A stretch of 57,576 nucleotides of DNA from assembly GCA_949297015.1 (NCBI GenBank), contig CASFRF010000010.1, positions 1 to 57,576 of the forward strand, read 5' to 3'. The stretch is from an uncultured bacterium (GTDB lineage: Bacteria; Verrucomicrobiota; Lentisphaeria; Victivallales; Victivallaceae). The position numbers and the translations under genes were made by a program. Positions 8,655 to 16,550 of the stretch are shown one piece after another (within the stretch, counting starts at the first letter, position 1; each line of letters starts with the position of its first letter). The notes under the pieces were generated by a model. The model did not search any database, had not been told where the DNA came from, and was given only the letters and a program-made list of their open reading frames with translations.

Positions 8655-11600
8655 ATGCGGACAAGCAAACACTGGCGCCGGCTGATGCTGGGACTCGGAG
8701 TCCTGGCGCTGGCCGGTTGCGCCACGCCGGACGTCAAGGTCGACATGCGCGGACTGGGCAGACTCGAAGCCGTGCTCCGGGAGCGCGGACGCGGCACCGT
8801 CACCACCATCACCGCCGAATCCCCGGAGTTCGCCCGGCGGACCGCCGCCAAACTGGCGGCTGACTTCACCGGCTTCGGCGAACTGCGGGAGCTGCCGGTC
8901 AGCGGTCTGCCGGGGAGCGTCTACACCGGAGTCGGCTGCTGGCTGATCGGCGTCGACGGCGACCAGGTCAAGGTGCTGTATGCGCCCACCCTGACCGAAC
9001 TGGGGGCGCTCGCCGCCGGGCTGAAACTCGAACCGGTGACCCCCGGCGCCTATCCGCGCTGGCTCGACCGCTTCGACAACGACGCGGTGGTGGCCGGCAC
9101 TCTGGGCTGGGGCGTGCTCCCGAAAGACTACCGCGAGGGGCTCCGGCGGATCGGGGAGACCCGGCTCAATGTGGTGGTGGACAACAACAACGCCAACATG
9201 CAGCTGCGTCCCGGACTCTACGACTTCACGGTCAGCGACTGGGCGGCGCACGAGGCGAAGAAGCTCAACGCCTCCTTCCATCTTTATCTGCCCTGGGCCC
9301 ACTCCGACCGCCCCGCCTGGTTCTGGAATCAGGTTCCGCTGCCGCACCTGACGCCGGAACCGAACTACGTCGTGCACCCCGACTTCGGGTATCAGCGGCT
9401 GGCGATCAACTCCGAATTCGAGCCGATCCCCGCGACCGACGCGCTGTTCCGGAGCGCCAACCGGGCCTACTCCGAACACTTCAGCGGCTACGAGCACTTC
9501 AACACCCACTTCGGAATGCCGGAGCTCGGCCACAACGTGCTGGGCACCACCCCGGCCTACCGCAACGATCCGGCGGCCCGGCAGGCCTGGCGCGCCTATC
9601 TGCGGCAGCACCGGGTCAAAAACGCGCCCACGGAGATCCCGACCATCCGGAACTTCATCGAAACCGAACCGGAAAAATCGCTCGAACTCAACGGCGAATG
9701 GCTGGTCCGGCTCACGCCGGAGGGCGCCTGGAGCCGGATCGACGGCAACGACCCACTGCTGCTGATGCTGAAATCGAACGACCGGAAGATCGAACTCCGA
9801 CGCGAATTCACGGTCTCCCCGGAGGCGCGGCCGGAGCTGCGCTATTTGCACATCGCCCGCAGCGCCTGGCACGGCGGACTCTCGCCGCTCTTTGAGGTGA
9901 CGCTCAACGGCCGGAAACTGGAGTGTCTCACCGACACCCACCCGCTCGCCGCCGACAACGACCAGTGCTTCGCCGTCGGCGACGCCCTGCGCGAAGGCGC
10001 CAACACCATCGTGCTGTCCGGCTCCGGCGGCCCGATTCCGGGTTACATCTTCCTCGGCACCGACGGCCCTTGGCACTACCCCTCGGCCGATCCGGTCCGG
10101 AACCGGCTCTACTTTCTGGTCATCGACTTCGCCTCGCGCTACCGGCTGCTGGGGATGGAGAACTTCCTCGCCTCCTTCCGGGCCGGCGATCCGGAGGGGC
10201 GACCGCAGCTGGTCATGGCCCCGTGGGACTTCATCGACCTGACCTTCGAGCCGTTGCAGCGCTACGGCGCCTTCCCGCACGAGACCGGCGGCGCCGGAGC
10301 GGTCTGGGCCCCCTGGTTCTCGCGCTACTACATCGGTCGGCTGCCGCTGAGCAGCGAACCCGGCAGCGCGCCCGACAACGCCGCCGGGATGCAGCAGATG
10401 ATCACGCTGTACACCATGTACGGCAACGACGCGGCCACCTGGCTGTTCGACCCGGTGCAGTACTGGGGGAAACCCGACATCGACCAGTGGATCTCCGACA
10501 ATCGCGAACGGATCCGCTGCCTCGGGAAGATCGAGCAGCTGCCGGTCGATCTGGGGGTGCTGCGCTCGGTCCGGAACGCCTCGCGCCTCCACTTTCAGGG
10601 CGGCTGGAACTGGGATCTGAGCCGCGGCGAGTTGCAGGCAACCGGACGCACGGTCAATCTGGTCGATCCCTCCATGCTGGTGGCCGGAGTCCGGCCGTCC
10701 TACCGGGTGCTGTTCGACGCCGCCACCGAACTGCTGACTCCGGACGAGCTCGCGGGAATCGAGCGCTTTGTCCGGAACGGCGGCATCTTCATCGCCACCC
10801 ACCGGACCGGACGGCACGCGCCGGAGCGGGCCGACTGCTGGCCGATCTCGCGCCTCACCGGGCTGAAGGTGAAGAACACCGTCAGCGATCCGGCGCTGCC
10901 GGTGAGCTTTACCCCGGATCAGACCCTGTTCCCGAGCCTGCGCGGCCGCGCGGTTCCCAACCGGGGCCGGGTCTTCGACTGGCTGCAGCACGATCAGACC
11001 GGCGACTCGCTGATGCTCGAAAAGGTCGATCCGGCGGTGGAGACCGTGGCCACCTGGCCGGACGGCTCGGTGGCGGTGGCCCGGCGCAAACTCGGGCGCG
11101 GTGAAATCATCGTGCTCGGCGCGAGCTTCTGGCGGAAGGCGGGCGACGAAAACCGCCGCTTTGTCGCCGATCCGGCCTCGCGCCGCTATCTGAGCGAGCT
11201 GCTCGACGGCCTCGGAGTGCCGCGCAACTCCTATCCGCTCGAGGGCTCGGGCAACGAGGACGTCTTCGGCGAACACTGGCGGAGCAAAAACGGGCTCTAC
11301 GACCTCTATCTGGCGGCCAAGATCAACTCCGGCGCCGCCGCGGCCGAGTTCCCGATGAGCTTCCGGGCCGAATCGGTTCCGGAGCGGCTGGTGGAGCTCT
11401 CCGAAGCGGGTCATCCGGCGGTCCCCTTCCAGTATCAGGACGGGCGCTTGACCCTCCCGCAGGTGAAGCTGAACGCCATGCAGCTGCGGGTCTACGGCGC
11501 GCCGCGGCCCGATCTCGGGAAGGCTCCGCTGTTCTGGCTGAACACCCTCTCCCGGCGCTGGCCGGCGTTGCCGGAACTGAAGGCCGACCGGGTGGCCGCG

Positions 11601-12440
11601 CCCGACCGGCCGGACCCCTCGGTCCGGAATCTCAACGGCGACTGGACCATGGTGGTCAATGCCGAACCGTGGGGCGAACAGCCGCCGGACGACTTCGACT
11701 GGCGGCGCGGCCGTCAGGTCAATCTCAACGCCTTTTCCGTGCTCGGGCTGGCGGACGAGGACCGGGCGCACTTCCGACGCGAAGTCGAAATTCCGCCGCA
11801 GTGGAAGGGGAAGCGCGTGGAGCTGGTCTTCGCTTCGCAGTACTGGTTCTGGGGACTCAATCCGAAGGCCCGGCTCTGGGTCAACGGCAAACCGGCGCCG
11901 GTCCGGCAACCGCTGGGCGGAGTCCCGAATCACTGCTTCTTCTTCCCGGTGCCCGACTCCGGGAAACTGGTGCTGGAGCTCGAAATCGACGGCCGGATCC
12001 CCGACCAGCAGTCGCGGCCGCGGCCCAGCGGCGTGACCGGGGTCTTCTTCCTGTCCGCCACCGACGCGCCGCAGCAGGTGCTGCCGCTGACCGACTGGCG
12101 CGCCGCCACCGAGTTCAACGTCACCACCCCGGTTCAGGCCGGCCAGCGGCAGCGTTACCTCTATTTGGAGACCCGGTTCCGGACCCCGGCAACGCCCCGG
12201 AACAGCGAACTCTATCTGGAGTCGCCGGTCCACCTGGGCTGGCTCCTCATCAACGGCCAGGCGGTCGCCGCCCCCGGCTGGATGCACCGGCTCAACGTCA
12301 CCCGGCTGCTGAAACCGGCCGGGGAGGAGAACGTGATCCGCTGGTGGCCGCGGCTCTGCAAGGAGCTCCCGGCCCTCAGCCGGGTCTTCAACGACCCGAT
12401 TCCCGAAATCAACCTCTGCGTGGAGACCCCGAAACGCTGA
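8655..12440 (+). CDS. Large lipoprotein, glycoside-hydrolase-like architecture (paralog B, tandem duplicate)
   Basis: This is a tandem paralog of the upstream gene, collinear along its whole length. Both share [22 protein letters not shown] or GVLPKDYR, HETG-x-x-[25 protein letters not shown] or [20 protein letters not shown] or [19 protein letters not shown] and a [10 protein letters not shown] terminus. Unlike paralog A it begins with a lipoprotein signal peptide ending LALAGC, so it is probably membrane-anchored. ATG 8655 (1261 aa) is preferred because AGGAG at 8641-8645 is 9 nt away; ATG 8649 is only 3 nt from it. The gap to paralog A is short, so the two are one transcription unit, closed by the hairpin at 12481-12529. 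Function is inferred only as carbohydrate-related. Confidence 0.72.
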   Translation: MRTSKHWRRLMLGLGVLALAGCATPDVKVDMRGLGRLEAVLRERGRGTVTTITAESPEFARRTAAKLAADFTGFGELRELPVSGLPGSVYTGVGCWLIGVDGDQVKVLYAPTLTELGALAAGLKLEPVTPGAYPRWLDRFDNDAVVAGTLGWGVLPKDYREGLRRIGETRLNVVVDNNNANMQLRPGLYDFTVSDWAAHEAKKLNASFHLYLPWAHSDRPAWFWNQVPLPHLTPEPNYVVHPDFGYQRLAINSEFEPIPATDALFRSANRAYSEHFSGYEHFNTHFGMPELGHNVLGTTPAYRNDPAARQAWRAYLRQHRVKNAPTEIPTIRNFIETEPEKSLELNGEWLVRLTPEGAWSRIDGNDPLLLMLKSNDRKIELRREFTVSPEARPELRYLHIARSAWHGGLSPLFEVTLNGRKLECLTDTHPLAADNDQCFAVGDALREGANTIVLSGSGGPIPGYIFLGTDGPWHYPSADPVRNRLYFLVIDFASRYRLLGMENFLASFRAGDPEGRPQLVMAPWDFIDLTFEPLQRYGAFPHETGGAGAVWAPWFSRYYIGRLPLSSEPGSAPDNAAGMQQMITLYTMYGNDAATWLFDPVQYWGKPDIDQWISDNRERIRCLGKIEQLPVDLGVLRSVRNASRLHFQGGWNWDLSRGELQATGRTVNLVDPSMLVAGVRPSYRVLFDAATELLTPDELAGIERFVRNGGIFIATHRTGRHAPERADCWPISRLTGLKVKNTVSDPALPVSFTPDQTLFPSLRGRAVPNRGRVFDWLQHDQTGDSLMLEKVDPAVETVATWPDGSVAVARRKLGRGEIIVLGASFWRKAGDENRRFVADPASRRYLSELLDGLGVPRNSYPLEGSGNEDVFGEHWRSKNGLYDLYLAAKINSGAAAAEFPMSFRAESVPERLVELSEAGHPAVPFQYQDGRLTLPQVKLNAMQLRVYGAPRPDLGKAPLFWLNTLSRRWPALPELKADRVAAPDRPDPSVRNLNGDWTMVVNAEPWGEQPPDDFDWRRGRQVNLNAFSVLGLADEDRAHFRREVEIPPQWKGKRVELVFASQYWFWGLNPKARLWVNGKPAPVRQPLGGVPNHCFFFPVPDSGKLVLELEIDGRIPDQQSRPRPSGVTGVFFLSATDAPQQVLPLTDWRAATEFNVTTPVQAGQRQRYLYLETRFRTPATPRNSELYLESPVHLGWLLINGQAVAAPGWMHRLNVTRLLKPAGEENVIRWWPRLCKELPALSRVFNDPIPEINLCVETPKR

Positions 12441-12445
12441 GGCGC

Positions 12446-12475
12446 TACCGGCTCCGCCTCCGGGCGGAGCCGGTA
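12446..12475. other. Perfect 12-bp hairpin directly after the paralog B stop
   Basis: TACCGGCTCCGC (12446-12457) pairs with GCGGAGCCGGTA (12464-12475) around a 6-nt loop. Only a short A-rich stretch follows, so it may protect the mRNA 3' end, assist the adjacent terminator, or (read on the minus strand) act behind coaC. Confidence 0.6.
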
Positions 12476-12480
12476 AAACA

Positions 12481-12529
12481 GCGGGAAGGCGACCCGACCG
12501 AGCCGGATCGCCTTCCCGCTTCTCTTTTT
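12481..12529 (+). terminator. Rho-independent terminator of the GntR-pseudopilin operon
   Basis: GCGGGAAGGCGA (12481-12492) pairs with TCGCCTTCCCGC (12508-12519), followed by TTCTCTTTTT. On the opposite strand the stem is followed by TGTTTT, so it may also terminate coaC, which ends at 12549. Confidence 0.88.
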
Positions 12530-12548
12530 CCCGCGCCGGAACCTGGGC

Positions 12549-13094
12549 TCAGGACTCCCGCGGCACCCGGGCGGCGATGGCCGCAAAAATCTGCTCCGGC
12601 GACGACATCCGCCCCACCCCCGGTTCGCCGCAGGCCACATGCCCCTCCTCCGGACCCACCAGCTCCACGCCGCGCGACCGCAACAGCTCCGCGTTGTGCC
12701 GGACCGCCGGATGGCGCCACATCACCGGATTCATCGCCGGGGCCAGAATCACCGGGCCGTCGAAGGCGATCGCCAGCGTGGTCAGCGCGTCGTCGGCAAT
12801 GCCGTTGGCGTATTTCCCGAGGAAGTTGGCGGTGGCGGGAGCCACCACCAGCAGCGCCGCCCGGGCGGCCAGCGCCACATGTTCGGGCCGCCAGTCCGGA
12901 ACCTCCCACAGACTGTCGATCACCGGCAGGTGCGACAGCGTCGCAAAGGTGCGCGGCGCCACCAGCTGCCGGGCGTTGGCGGTCATCACCACCTGCACCG
13001 GATACCCGGCCTGAACCAGCCGGCTGCACAACTCCGCGCTCTTGTAGGCGGCGATGCCGCCGGTCACTCCCAGCACGATCAAACGTTTTTCCAT
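12549..13094 (-). CDS. coaC: Phosphopantothenoylcysteine decarboxylase (stand-alone CoaC)
   Basis: The protein has 181 aa from the ATG at 13094. It is an HFCD-type flavoprotein: LGVTGGIAAYKSAEL at the N-terminus (FMN site), the APAMNPVMW motif (PXMNXXMW) and the ACGEPGVGRM substrate clamp near residue 160. It makes 4'-phosphopantetheine from phosphopantothenoylcysteine in coenzyme A synthesis. Most bacteria fuse this domain to the CoaB ligase in a protein of about 400 aa; here it stops after the decarboxylase domain, with no ligase in the window. The start overlaps the gmk stop by one base (TGATG), so translation is coupled to gmk. The family is clear; the unusual point is the missing CoaB half. 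Confidence 0.92.
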   Translation of the reverse strand: MEKRLIVLGVTGGIAAYKSAELCSRLVQAGYPVQVVMTANARQLVAPRTFATLSHLPVIDSLWEVPDWRPEHVALAARAALLVVAPATANFLGKYANGIADDALTTLAIAFDGPVILAPAMNPVMWRHPAVRHNAELLRSRGVELVGPEEGHVACGEPGVGRMSSPEQIFAAIAARVPRES

Positions 13095-13726
13095 CACTCT
13101 CCCTCCGTCAGGCCGAATGGGTTCTCCCGCCAACGCGGAGCCCGCAGCCGCAACGTGCGCACCAGACCGATCAGCTCCGCCGCCGCCTCCTCCAGACGGT
13201 CGTTGACAATCACATAATCGTATTCACACCAGGCCCGCAGTTCGGCCTCGGCATTGGACAAACGCAGCCGGATCGTCGGCTCGTCGTCGGTGCCGCGCCC
13301 GCGCAACCGCGCCTCGAGCACCGCCAAAGAGGGCGGGCCGATGAACAGGAACTCCGCCGACCGGGCCAGTTCCGGATCCCGCGCCGCGGCCGCCCGGATC
13401 TGGCGGGCGCCCTGCACGTCGATGTCCAGCAGCACATCCTGTCCCGCGCGGGTCGGCTCCAGCACCTCGCTGCGCAAAGTGCCGTAATAGTTGCGGTGCA
13501 CCGCGGCGTGCTCGACAAAGGCTCCCGCCCGCAACCGCGCCTCGAACTCCGCCACCGTCAGGAAGTGGTAGTCGCGATGATCCACCTCGCCCGGACGCGG
13601 CGCCCGGGTGGTGCAGGAGATCGAAAATTTCAGCTCCGGCTCCGCCGCCAGCAGCGCCTTGATCAGCGACGATTTGCCGACCCCGCTCGGGCCGGACAGC
13701 ACAATCAAAGATCCCAGTTTCTTCAT
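13094..13726 (-). CDS. gmk: Guanylate kinase
   Basis: The protein has 210 aa, normal for the family. The P-loop is LSGPSGVGKSSL (about 8-20), followed by the GMP-binding region SISCTTRAPRPGEVDHRDYHFLT, VEHAAVHRNYYGT, LLDIDVQGARQIR and IGPPSLAVLEARL. It phosphorylates GMP and dGMP to the diphosphates in the cytosol. Its start overlaps the stop of the upstream cysteine-cluster gene (13723-13726), and its stop overlaps the coaC start. A gmk-coaBC linkage is common in bacteria (often with rpoZ between); here coaC follows directly. Confidence 0.97.
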   Translation of the reverse strand: MKKLGSLIVLSGPSGVGKSSLIKALLAAEPELKFSISCTTRAPRPGEVDHRDYHFLTVAEFEARLRAGAFVEHAAVHRNYYGTLRSEVLEPTRAGQDVLLDIDVQGARQIRAAAARDPELARSAEFLFIGPPSLAVLEARLRGRGTDDEPTIRLRLSNAEAELRAWCEYDYVIVNDRLEEAAAELIGLVRTLRLRAPRWRENPFGLTEGE

Positions 13727-14058
13727 GATTTCTTCTGCTCATCCTTTCCGGCCGCGCACACGCGCTCCCAGCCGGGAAAATTCCAGACCAGCGGGAAATC
13801 GCGGCACTGCCGGGGCTTGACCGGCTCGATCAGGCAAGTCGGCGCGCCCTCCCTTTCCTCCAGAAAAATGCAACTCTCATCCGGCTGATCGATCAGCGCC
13901 AGCGCGCCGCGGTCGGGGGCCAGCCGGGTGAATTGTTCGATGAAACGGAGCTCATCGAGCCCCAGATAAACGGAAATTGCGGTAATTTCCGCCGCGCTGA
14001 GCCGGACGAACCCGGCTCCTCGACAGCAATTACCGCAACGTCGGCAGTGGAAAGTCAT
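13723..14058 (-). CDS. YkgJ-family cysteine-cluster protein
   Basis: The protein has 111 aa. It has CRRCGNCCRG at the N-terminus (C-x2-C-x2-CC) and later Cys residues in SCIFLE, PTCLIEP and RQCRDFPLVW. These are the conserved pattern of the YkgJ/CxxCxxCC family, predicted zinc or iron-sulfur binding proteins of unknown role. Its 3' end overlaps gmk by 4 nt, and it starts 8 nt after the exported-protein gene. In this operon it may simply be co-expressed. Confidence 0.82.
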   Translation of the reverse strand: MTFHCRRCGNCCRGAGFVRLSAAEITAISVYLGLDELRFIEQFTRLAPDRGALALIDQPDESCIFLEEREGAPTCLIEPVKPRQCRDFPLVWNFPGWERVCAAGKDEQKKS

Positions 14059-14066
14059 CCTTCGGG

Positions 14067-14624
14067 TTAACGCAGATCGTCGAGCACGATGTCGTCGCCG
14101 GTCAGGTCGAAGAAGAAGAACCCGGTGATGAAGTCGGCGATCTCCAGCGGGTGGAGATAGACCTCACCGACCACCAGCCCGCCCAGGGCGCCGCCGATCT
14201 GCCAGTAGTCGCGGGGGCCGTCGGGCAGTTGATAGTTGCGCTCATCGGGCAGCGGCATCCCGGCGAAGAAGTTCTGATAATCCATGATCAGGGAGCTGCC
14301 GGCGGTGCGCTGCTGTTCGGCCTCACCCAGGCAGATCAGCTGATAGTACCAGCCGTTGTCGATGCCGACGCCGTACTGGCGGTTGTAATCCTTGTAGAGC
14401 ATGCAGGAGAGCCCGATGCCGCCGCCGACCACGCAGGCGCGGGTGGCCATCAGCTCGGCCCGCAGCACCGGCCCGACGCCGATGTTGACGCTGAAGGTAT
14501 CGAAGGCGTCGATCACCCGGTTCGGCAGATAGAGCAGCACCTTTTCGGCAATATCGTTGGCCCGAACCGCACTGCCGCCGAACATCAACGCGGACACCCC
14601 CAAAATCAAGAGAAACTTTTTCAT
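14067..14624 (-). CDS. Exported protein of unknown function
   Basis: The protein has 185 aa and is not recognised. It begins with a clean signal peptide (MKKFLLILGVSALMFGGSAVRA, cleavage near residue 22). The mature part contains Gly-rich hydrophobic stretches (VVGGGIGLSCMLY, IGGALGGLVVGEVYLHP) and a C-terminal ADFITGFFFFDLTGDDI segment, suggesting a small beta-rich envelope protein. It is the first gene of the operon running to coaC and has its own well-formed promoter. Confidence 0.65.
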   Translation of the reverse strand: MKKFLLILGVSALMFGGSAVRANDIAEKVLLYLPNRVIDAFDTFSVNIGVGPVLRAELMATRACVVGGGIGLSCMLYKDYNRQYGVGIDNGWYYQLICLGEAEQQRTAGSSLIMDYQNFFAGMPLPDERNYQLPDGPRDYWQIGGALGGLVVGEVYLHPLEIADFITGFFFFDLTGDDIVLDDLR

Positions 14625-14690
14625 TCGCCGACCACTCCTACACTGTGGATCAATATTCCGGACTCCGGTCGTCTGACCTTACTTTTCCAT

Positions 14691-14719
14691 ATTGTACTGC
14701 ACAATCCGCCCGGTTGCAA
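14691..14719 (-). promoter_or_regulatory. Promoter of the exported-protein-ykgJ-gmk-coaC operon
   Basis: On the minus strand, TTGCAA (14719-14714), a 17-nt spacer and TACAAT (14696-14691) lie about 67 nt before the ATG at 14624. Confidence 0.72.
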
Positions 14720-14747
14720 GCCGGGAACGCAAAATTTCCGAGGTTTT

Positions 14748-15059
14748 TTACGCATTCCGGGAGGGCGGTTCGGGCAGCGGCTCTTCGACGATTTCAAAAT
14801 CGCCGGTCATCTCGGCTTTTTTAAGCTCGATCTGCTCGAGCATCAGGCGCGACAGCCGCCGCTGTTCGACCGCCAGCTCGGCGATGGTCAGGTTCAACCG
14901 CTTGATCTGGGCGATCACCGCCAGCAGATTGGTATCGACCTCGGCCCGGGCCTCGCGGAAACTCTTGTAAAAACGCGACAGCTGGGCCATGCCCAGAAAA
15001 AACACCAGCAGCGTAATGCCGCCGGCGATCGTGAAAAACACCATCTCCACCATACTCAT
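14748..15059 (-). CDS. Small membrane-anchored coiled-coil protein, unknown function
   Basis: The protein has 103 aa and is not recognised. One transmembrane helix (about residues 6-25, VFFTIAGGITLLVFFLGMA) is followed by a charged, heptad-like stretch (EARAEVDTNLLAVIAQIKRLNLTIAELAVEQRRLSRLMLEQIELKK) and an acidic, Pro-rich end. ATG 15059 is preferred because GGAGGT lies 6 nt upstream (15071-15066); an upstream in-frame ATG would place the promoter inside the gene. It has its own promoter and is divergent from rpmF. Confidence 0.7.
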   Translation of the reverse strand: MSMVEMVFFTIAGGITLLVFFLGMAQLSRFYKSFREARAEVDTNLLAVIAQIKRLNLTIAELAVEQRRLSRLMLEQIELKKAEMTGDFEIVEEPLPEPPSRNA

Positions 15060-15107
15060 AAACCTACCTCCATCCTGCCGGATCCCGGCACCCTTGCTTA
15101 TTTTTAT

Positions 15108-15136
15108 AATATAGTCCCGTCCCCGCCGTAAATCAA
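15108..15136 (-). promoter_or_regulatory. Promoter of the small coiled-coil membrane protein
   Basis: On the minus strand, TTGATT (15136-15131), 17 nt, TATATT (15113-15108), about 50 nt before the ATG at 15059. Confidence 0.72.
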
Positions 15137-15199
15137 TGCCCAGCGACCAAAAAAAACCGGATTCCACGCCGTTCAGAGCGCTCTTCCCGCGAACCGGAT

Positions 15200-15227
15200 T
15201 TGCAATTTCGGATTCAGGGGGTATATT
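15200..15227 (+). promoter_or_regulatory. Promoter of rpmF-plsX-fabH-argB-aroK-aroC
   Basis: TTGCAA (15200-15205), 16 nt, TATATT (15222-15227). It is followed by a leader of about 55 nt and a CTGGAGG ribosome-binding site before rpmF. Confidence 0.68.
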
Positions 15228-15291
15228 TATAGTCCTTTAAGAGATACGGACCTTTGAAAAATTACAGCAATCATTTCTGGAGGCACGCAAA

Positions 15292-15471
15292 ATGGCAGTT
15301 CCCAAGAGAAAACAGTCGAAGATGAAGAAGCGCCTGCGCAAGGCGGCCAACCGTTACGAGGGCGTTCAGGCCACGTTCTGCACCAACTGCTCGGCGCCGG
15401 TGGCGCCGCATCGGGTCTGCCCGAACTGCGGCCAGTACAAGGGCCGTCAGGTGCTGACCGTCGAGGCCTGA
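15292..15471 (+). CDS. rpmF: 50S ribosomal protein bL32
   Basis: The protein has 59 aa and begins MAVPKRKQSKMKKRLRKA, diagnostic for bL32. It has a zinc ribbon, CTNC (about residues 31-34) and CPNC (about 44-47), so it is the Cys-containing (zinc-binding) form. A GGAGG-type ribosome-binding site lies just upstream. The rpmF-plsX-fabH order is widely conserved and couples ribosome and fatty-acid/phospholipid synthesis; here it also leads into arginine and shikimate genes. Confidence 0.97.
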   Translation: MAVPKRKQSKMKKRLRKAANRYEGVQATFCTNCSAPVAPHRVCPNCGQYKGRQVLTVEA

Positions 15472-15497
15472 GTCCGTCCGAACCCTGCGTCGTCATC

Positions 15498-16541
15498 ATG
15501 AGGATCGCCGTCGATGCCATGGGGGGCGATTATGCTCCGGGGGTGGCCGTAGAAGGAGTCGCCGCCGCGCTGTACGATTTCCCGGATTACGAAATCGTAC
15601 TGGTCGGCCATGCCGCCAAACTGGCGTTCTATCTGGAAAAGTATGGAATCGCCGACCATCCGCATTTGAAGGTCCAGCACGCGGAAACCGTGGTGGAAAT
15701 GCGCGATCCGTCCTCCATTGCGCTGCGGGCCAAGCGGAACTCCTCGATGACCGTCTGCGCCCGGCTGCTCAAGGAAAAGCAGGTCGAGGCGATCGTCAGC
15801 GCCGGCCACACCGGCGCGGCGGTGGCCTCCACCAAAGTGCTGGTCCGCACCCTGCCGGGCGTGGACCGGCCGATGATCGCCACCAACATGCCCGCCCAGG
15901 GTGGACGGTTCATCCTGGCCGACGGCGGCGCCAACACCGACTGCGAACCGCATCACCTGATTCAGTTCGCGGTGATGGGCAGCATCTACGCCGAGTTTCT
16001 CTACGGGGAAAGCAGTCCGCGAATCGGGCTGCTGAGCGTCGGCGGCGAGGACATCAAAGGCAACAAACTGACCAAGGAGGCGTTTCCGATTCTGGAGCAG
16101 TTGCCGCTCAATTTTGTGGGCAATGTGGAGGCGGACGCCATTTTTGAACGGGCTGCCGACGTTCTGATCTGCGACGGCTTCACCGGCAACGTCTTTCTGA
16201 AATGCAGCGAGGGGCTGGCCCGGTCCACCATTTTCTGGCTGAAGAGCGTCTTCACCAAGAACATGCTGCGCAAGACCAGCGCCATGTTCAGCCGCAACGC
16301 CTTCCGCGAACTCAAATCCTTCGGCGACGCCGAGGAGCTCGGAGGCGCTCCGCTGCTGGGAATCAACGGAATTTGCAGTATCGGGCACGGTTCGTCCTCC
16401 CCCAAATCGATTCGCAACGCGATCCGGGTGGCGGCCGACTGCATCAAATTCGGGCTGAACGAGAAAATCGTCGAAAGCATCAGCCAAACGCATACCACCA
16501 CGCGCGAACTGGCGGCCGCGGCCGCCGCCGCGCAGCCTTGA
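15498..16541 (+). CDS. plsX: Phosphate acyltransferase PlsX
   Basis: The protein has 347 aa. The N-terminus MRIAVDAMGGDYAP is the PlsX signature. Other family blocks are VSAGHTGAAVAST, LADGGANTDCEP, IGLLSVGGEDIKGNKL, ADVLICDGFTGNVFLKCSEG and PLLGINGICSIGHGSSS. It converts acyl-ACP and phosphate to acyl-phosphate, the donor for PlsY in glycerolipid synthesis, and is a peripheral membrane enzyme. The C-terminus has a short Ala tract. No strong ribosome-binding site is visible, and the gap from rpmF is 26 nt. Confidence 0.97.
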   Translation: MRIAVDAMGGDYAPGVAVEGVAAALYDFPDYEIVLVGHAAKLAFYLEKYGIADHPHLKVQHAETVVEMRDPSSIALRAKRNSSMTVCARLLKEKQVEAIVSAGHTGAAVASTKVLVRTLPGVDRPMIATNMPAQGGRFILADGGANTDCEPHHLIQFAVMGSIYAEFLYGESSPRIGLLSVGGEDIKGNKLTKEAFPILEQLPLNFVGNVEADAIFERAADVLICDGFTGNVFLKCSEGLARSTIFWLKSVFTKNMLRKTSAMFSRNAFRELKSFGDAEELGGAPLLGINGICSIGHGSSSPKSIRNAIRVAADCIKFGLNEKIVESISQTHTTTRELAAAAAAAQP

Positions 16542-16550
16542 GGAGAAATC

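Noticed and set aside
4696..8664. Minus-strand open frame of about 1320 codons opposite paralog A
   Set aside because: Arg/Pro/Gly/His-rich, no signature motifs, no ribosome-binding site; it mirrors the GC-rich third positions of the real plus-strand gene, which has a signal peptide and domains.
8601..12287. Minus-strand open frame of about 1230 codons opposite paralog B
   Set aside because: Same composition artefact; the plus-strand gene is homologous to its neighbour and carries a lipobox.
11669..13888. Plus-strand open frame across the end of paralog B, the terminator, coaC and gmk
   Set aside because: It runs through a strong terminator and antisense to two recognised enzymes; low-complexity Pro/Arg product.
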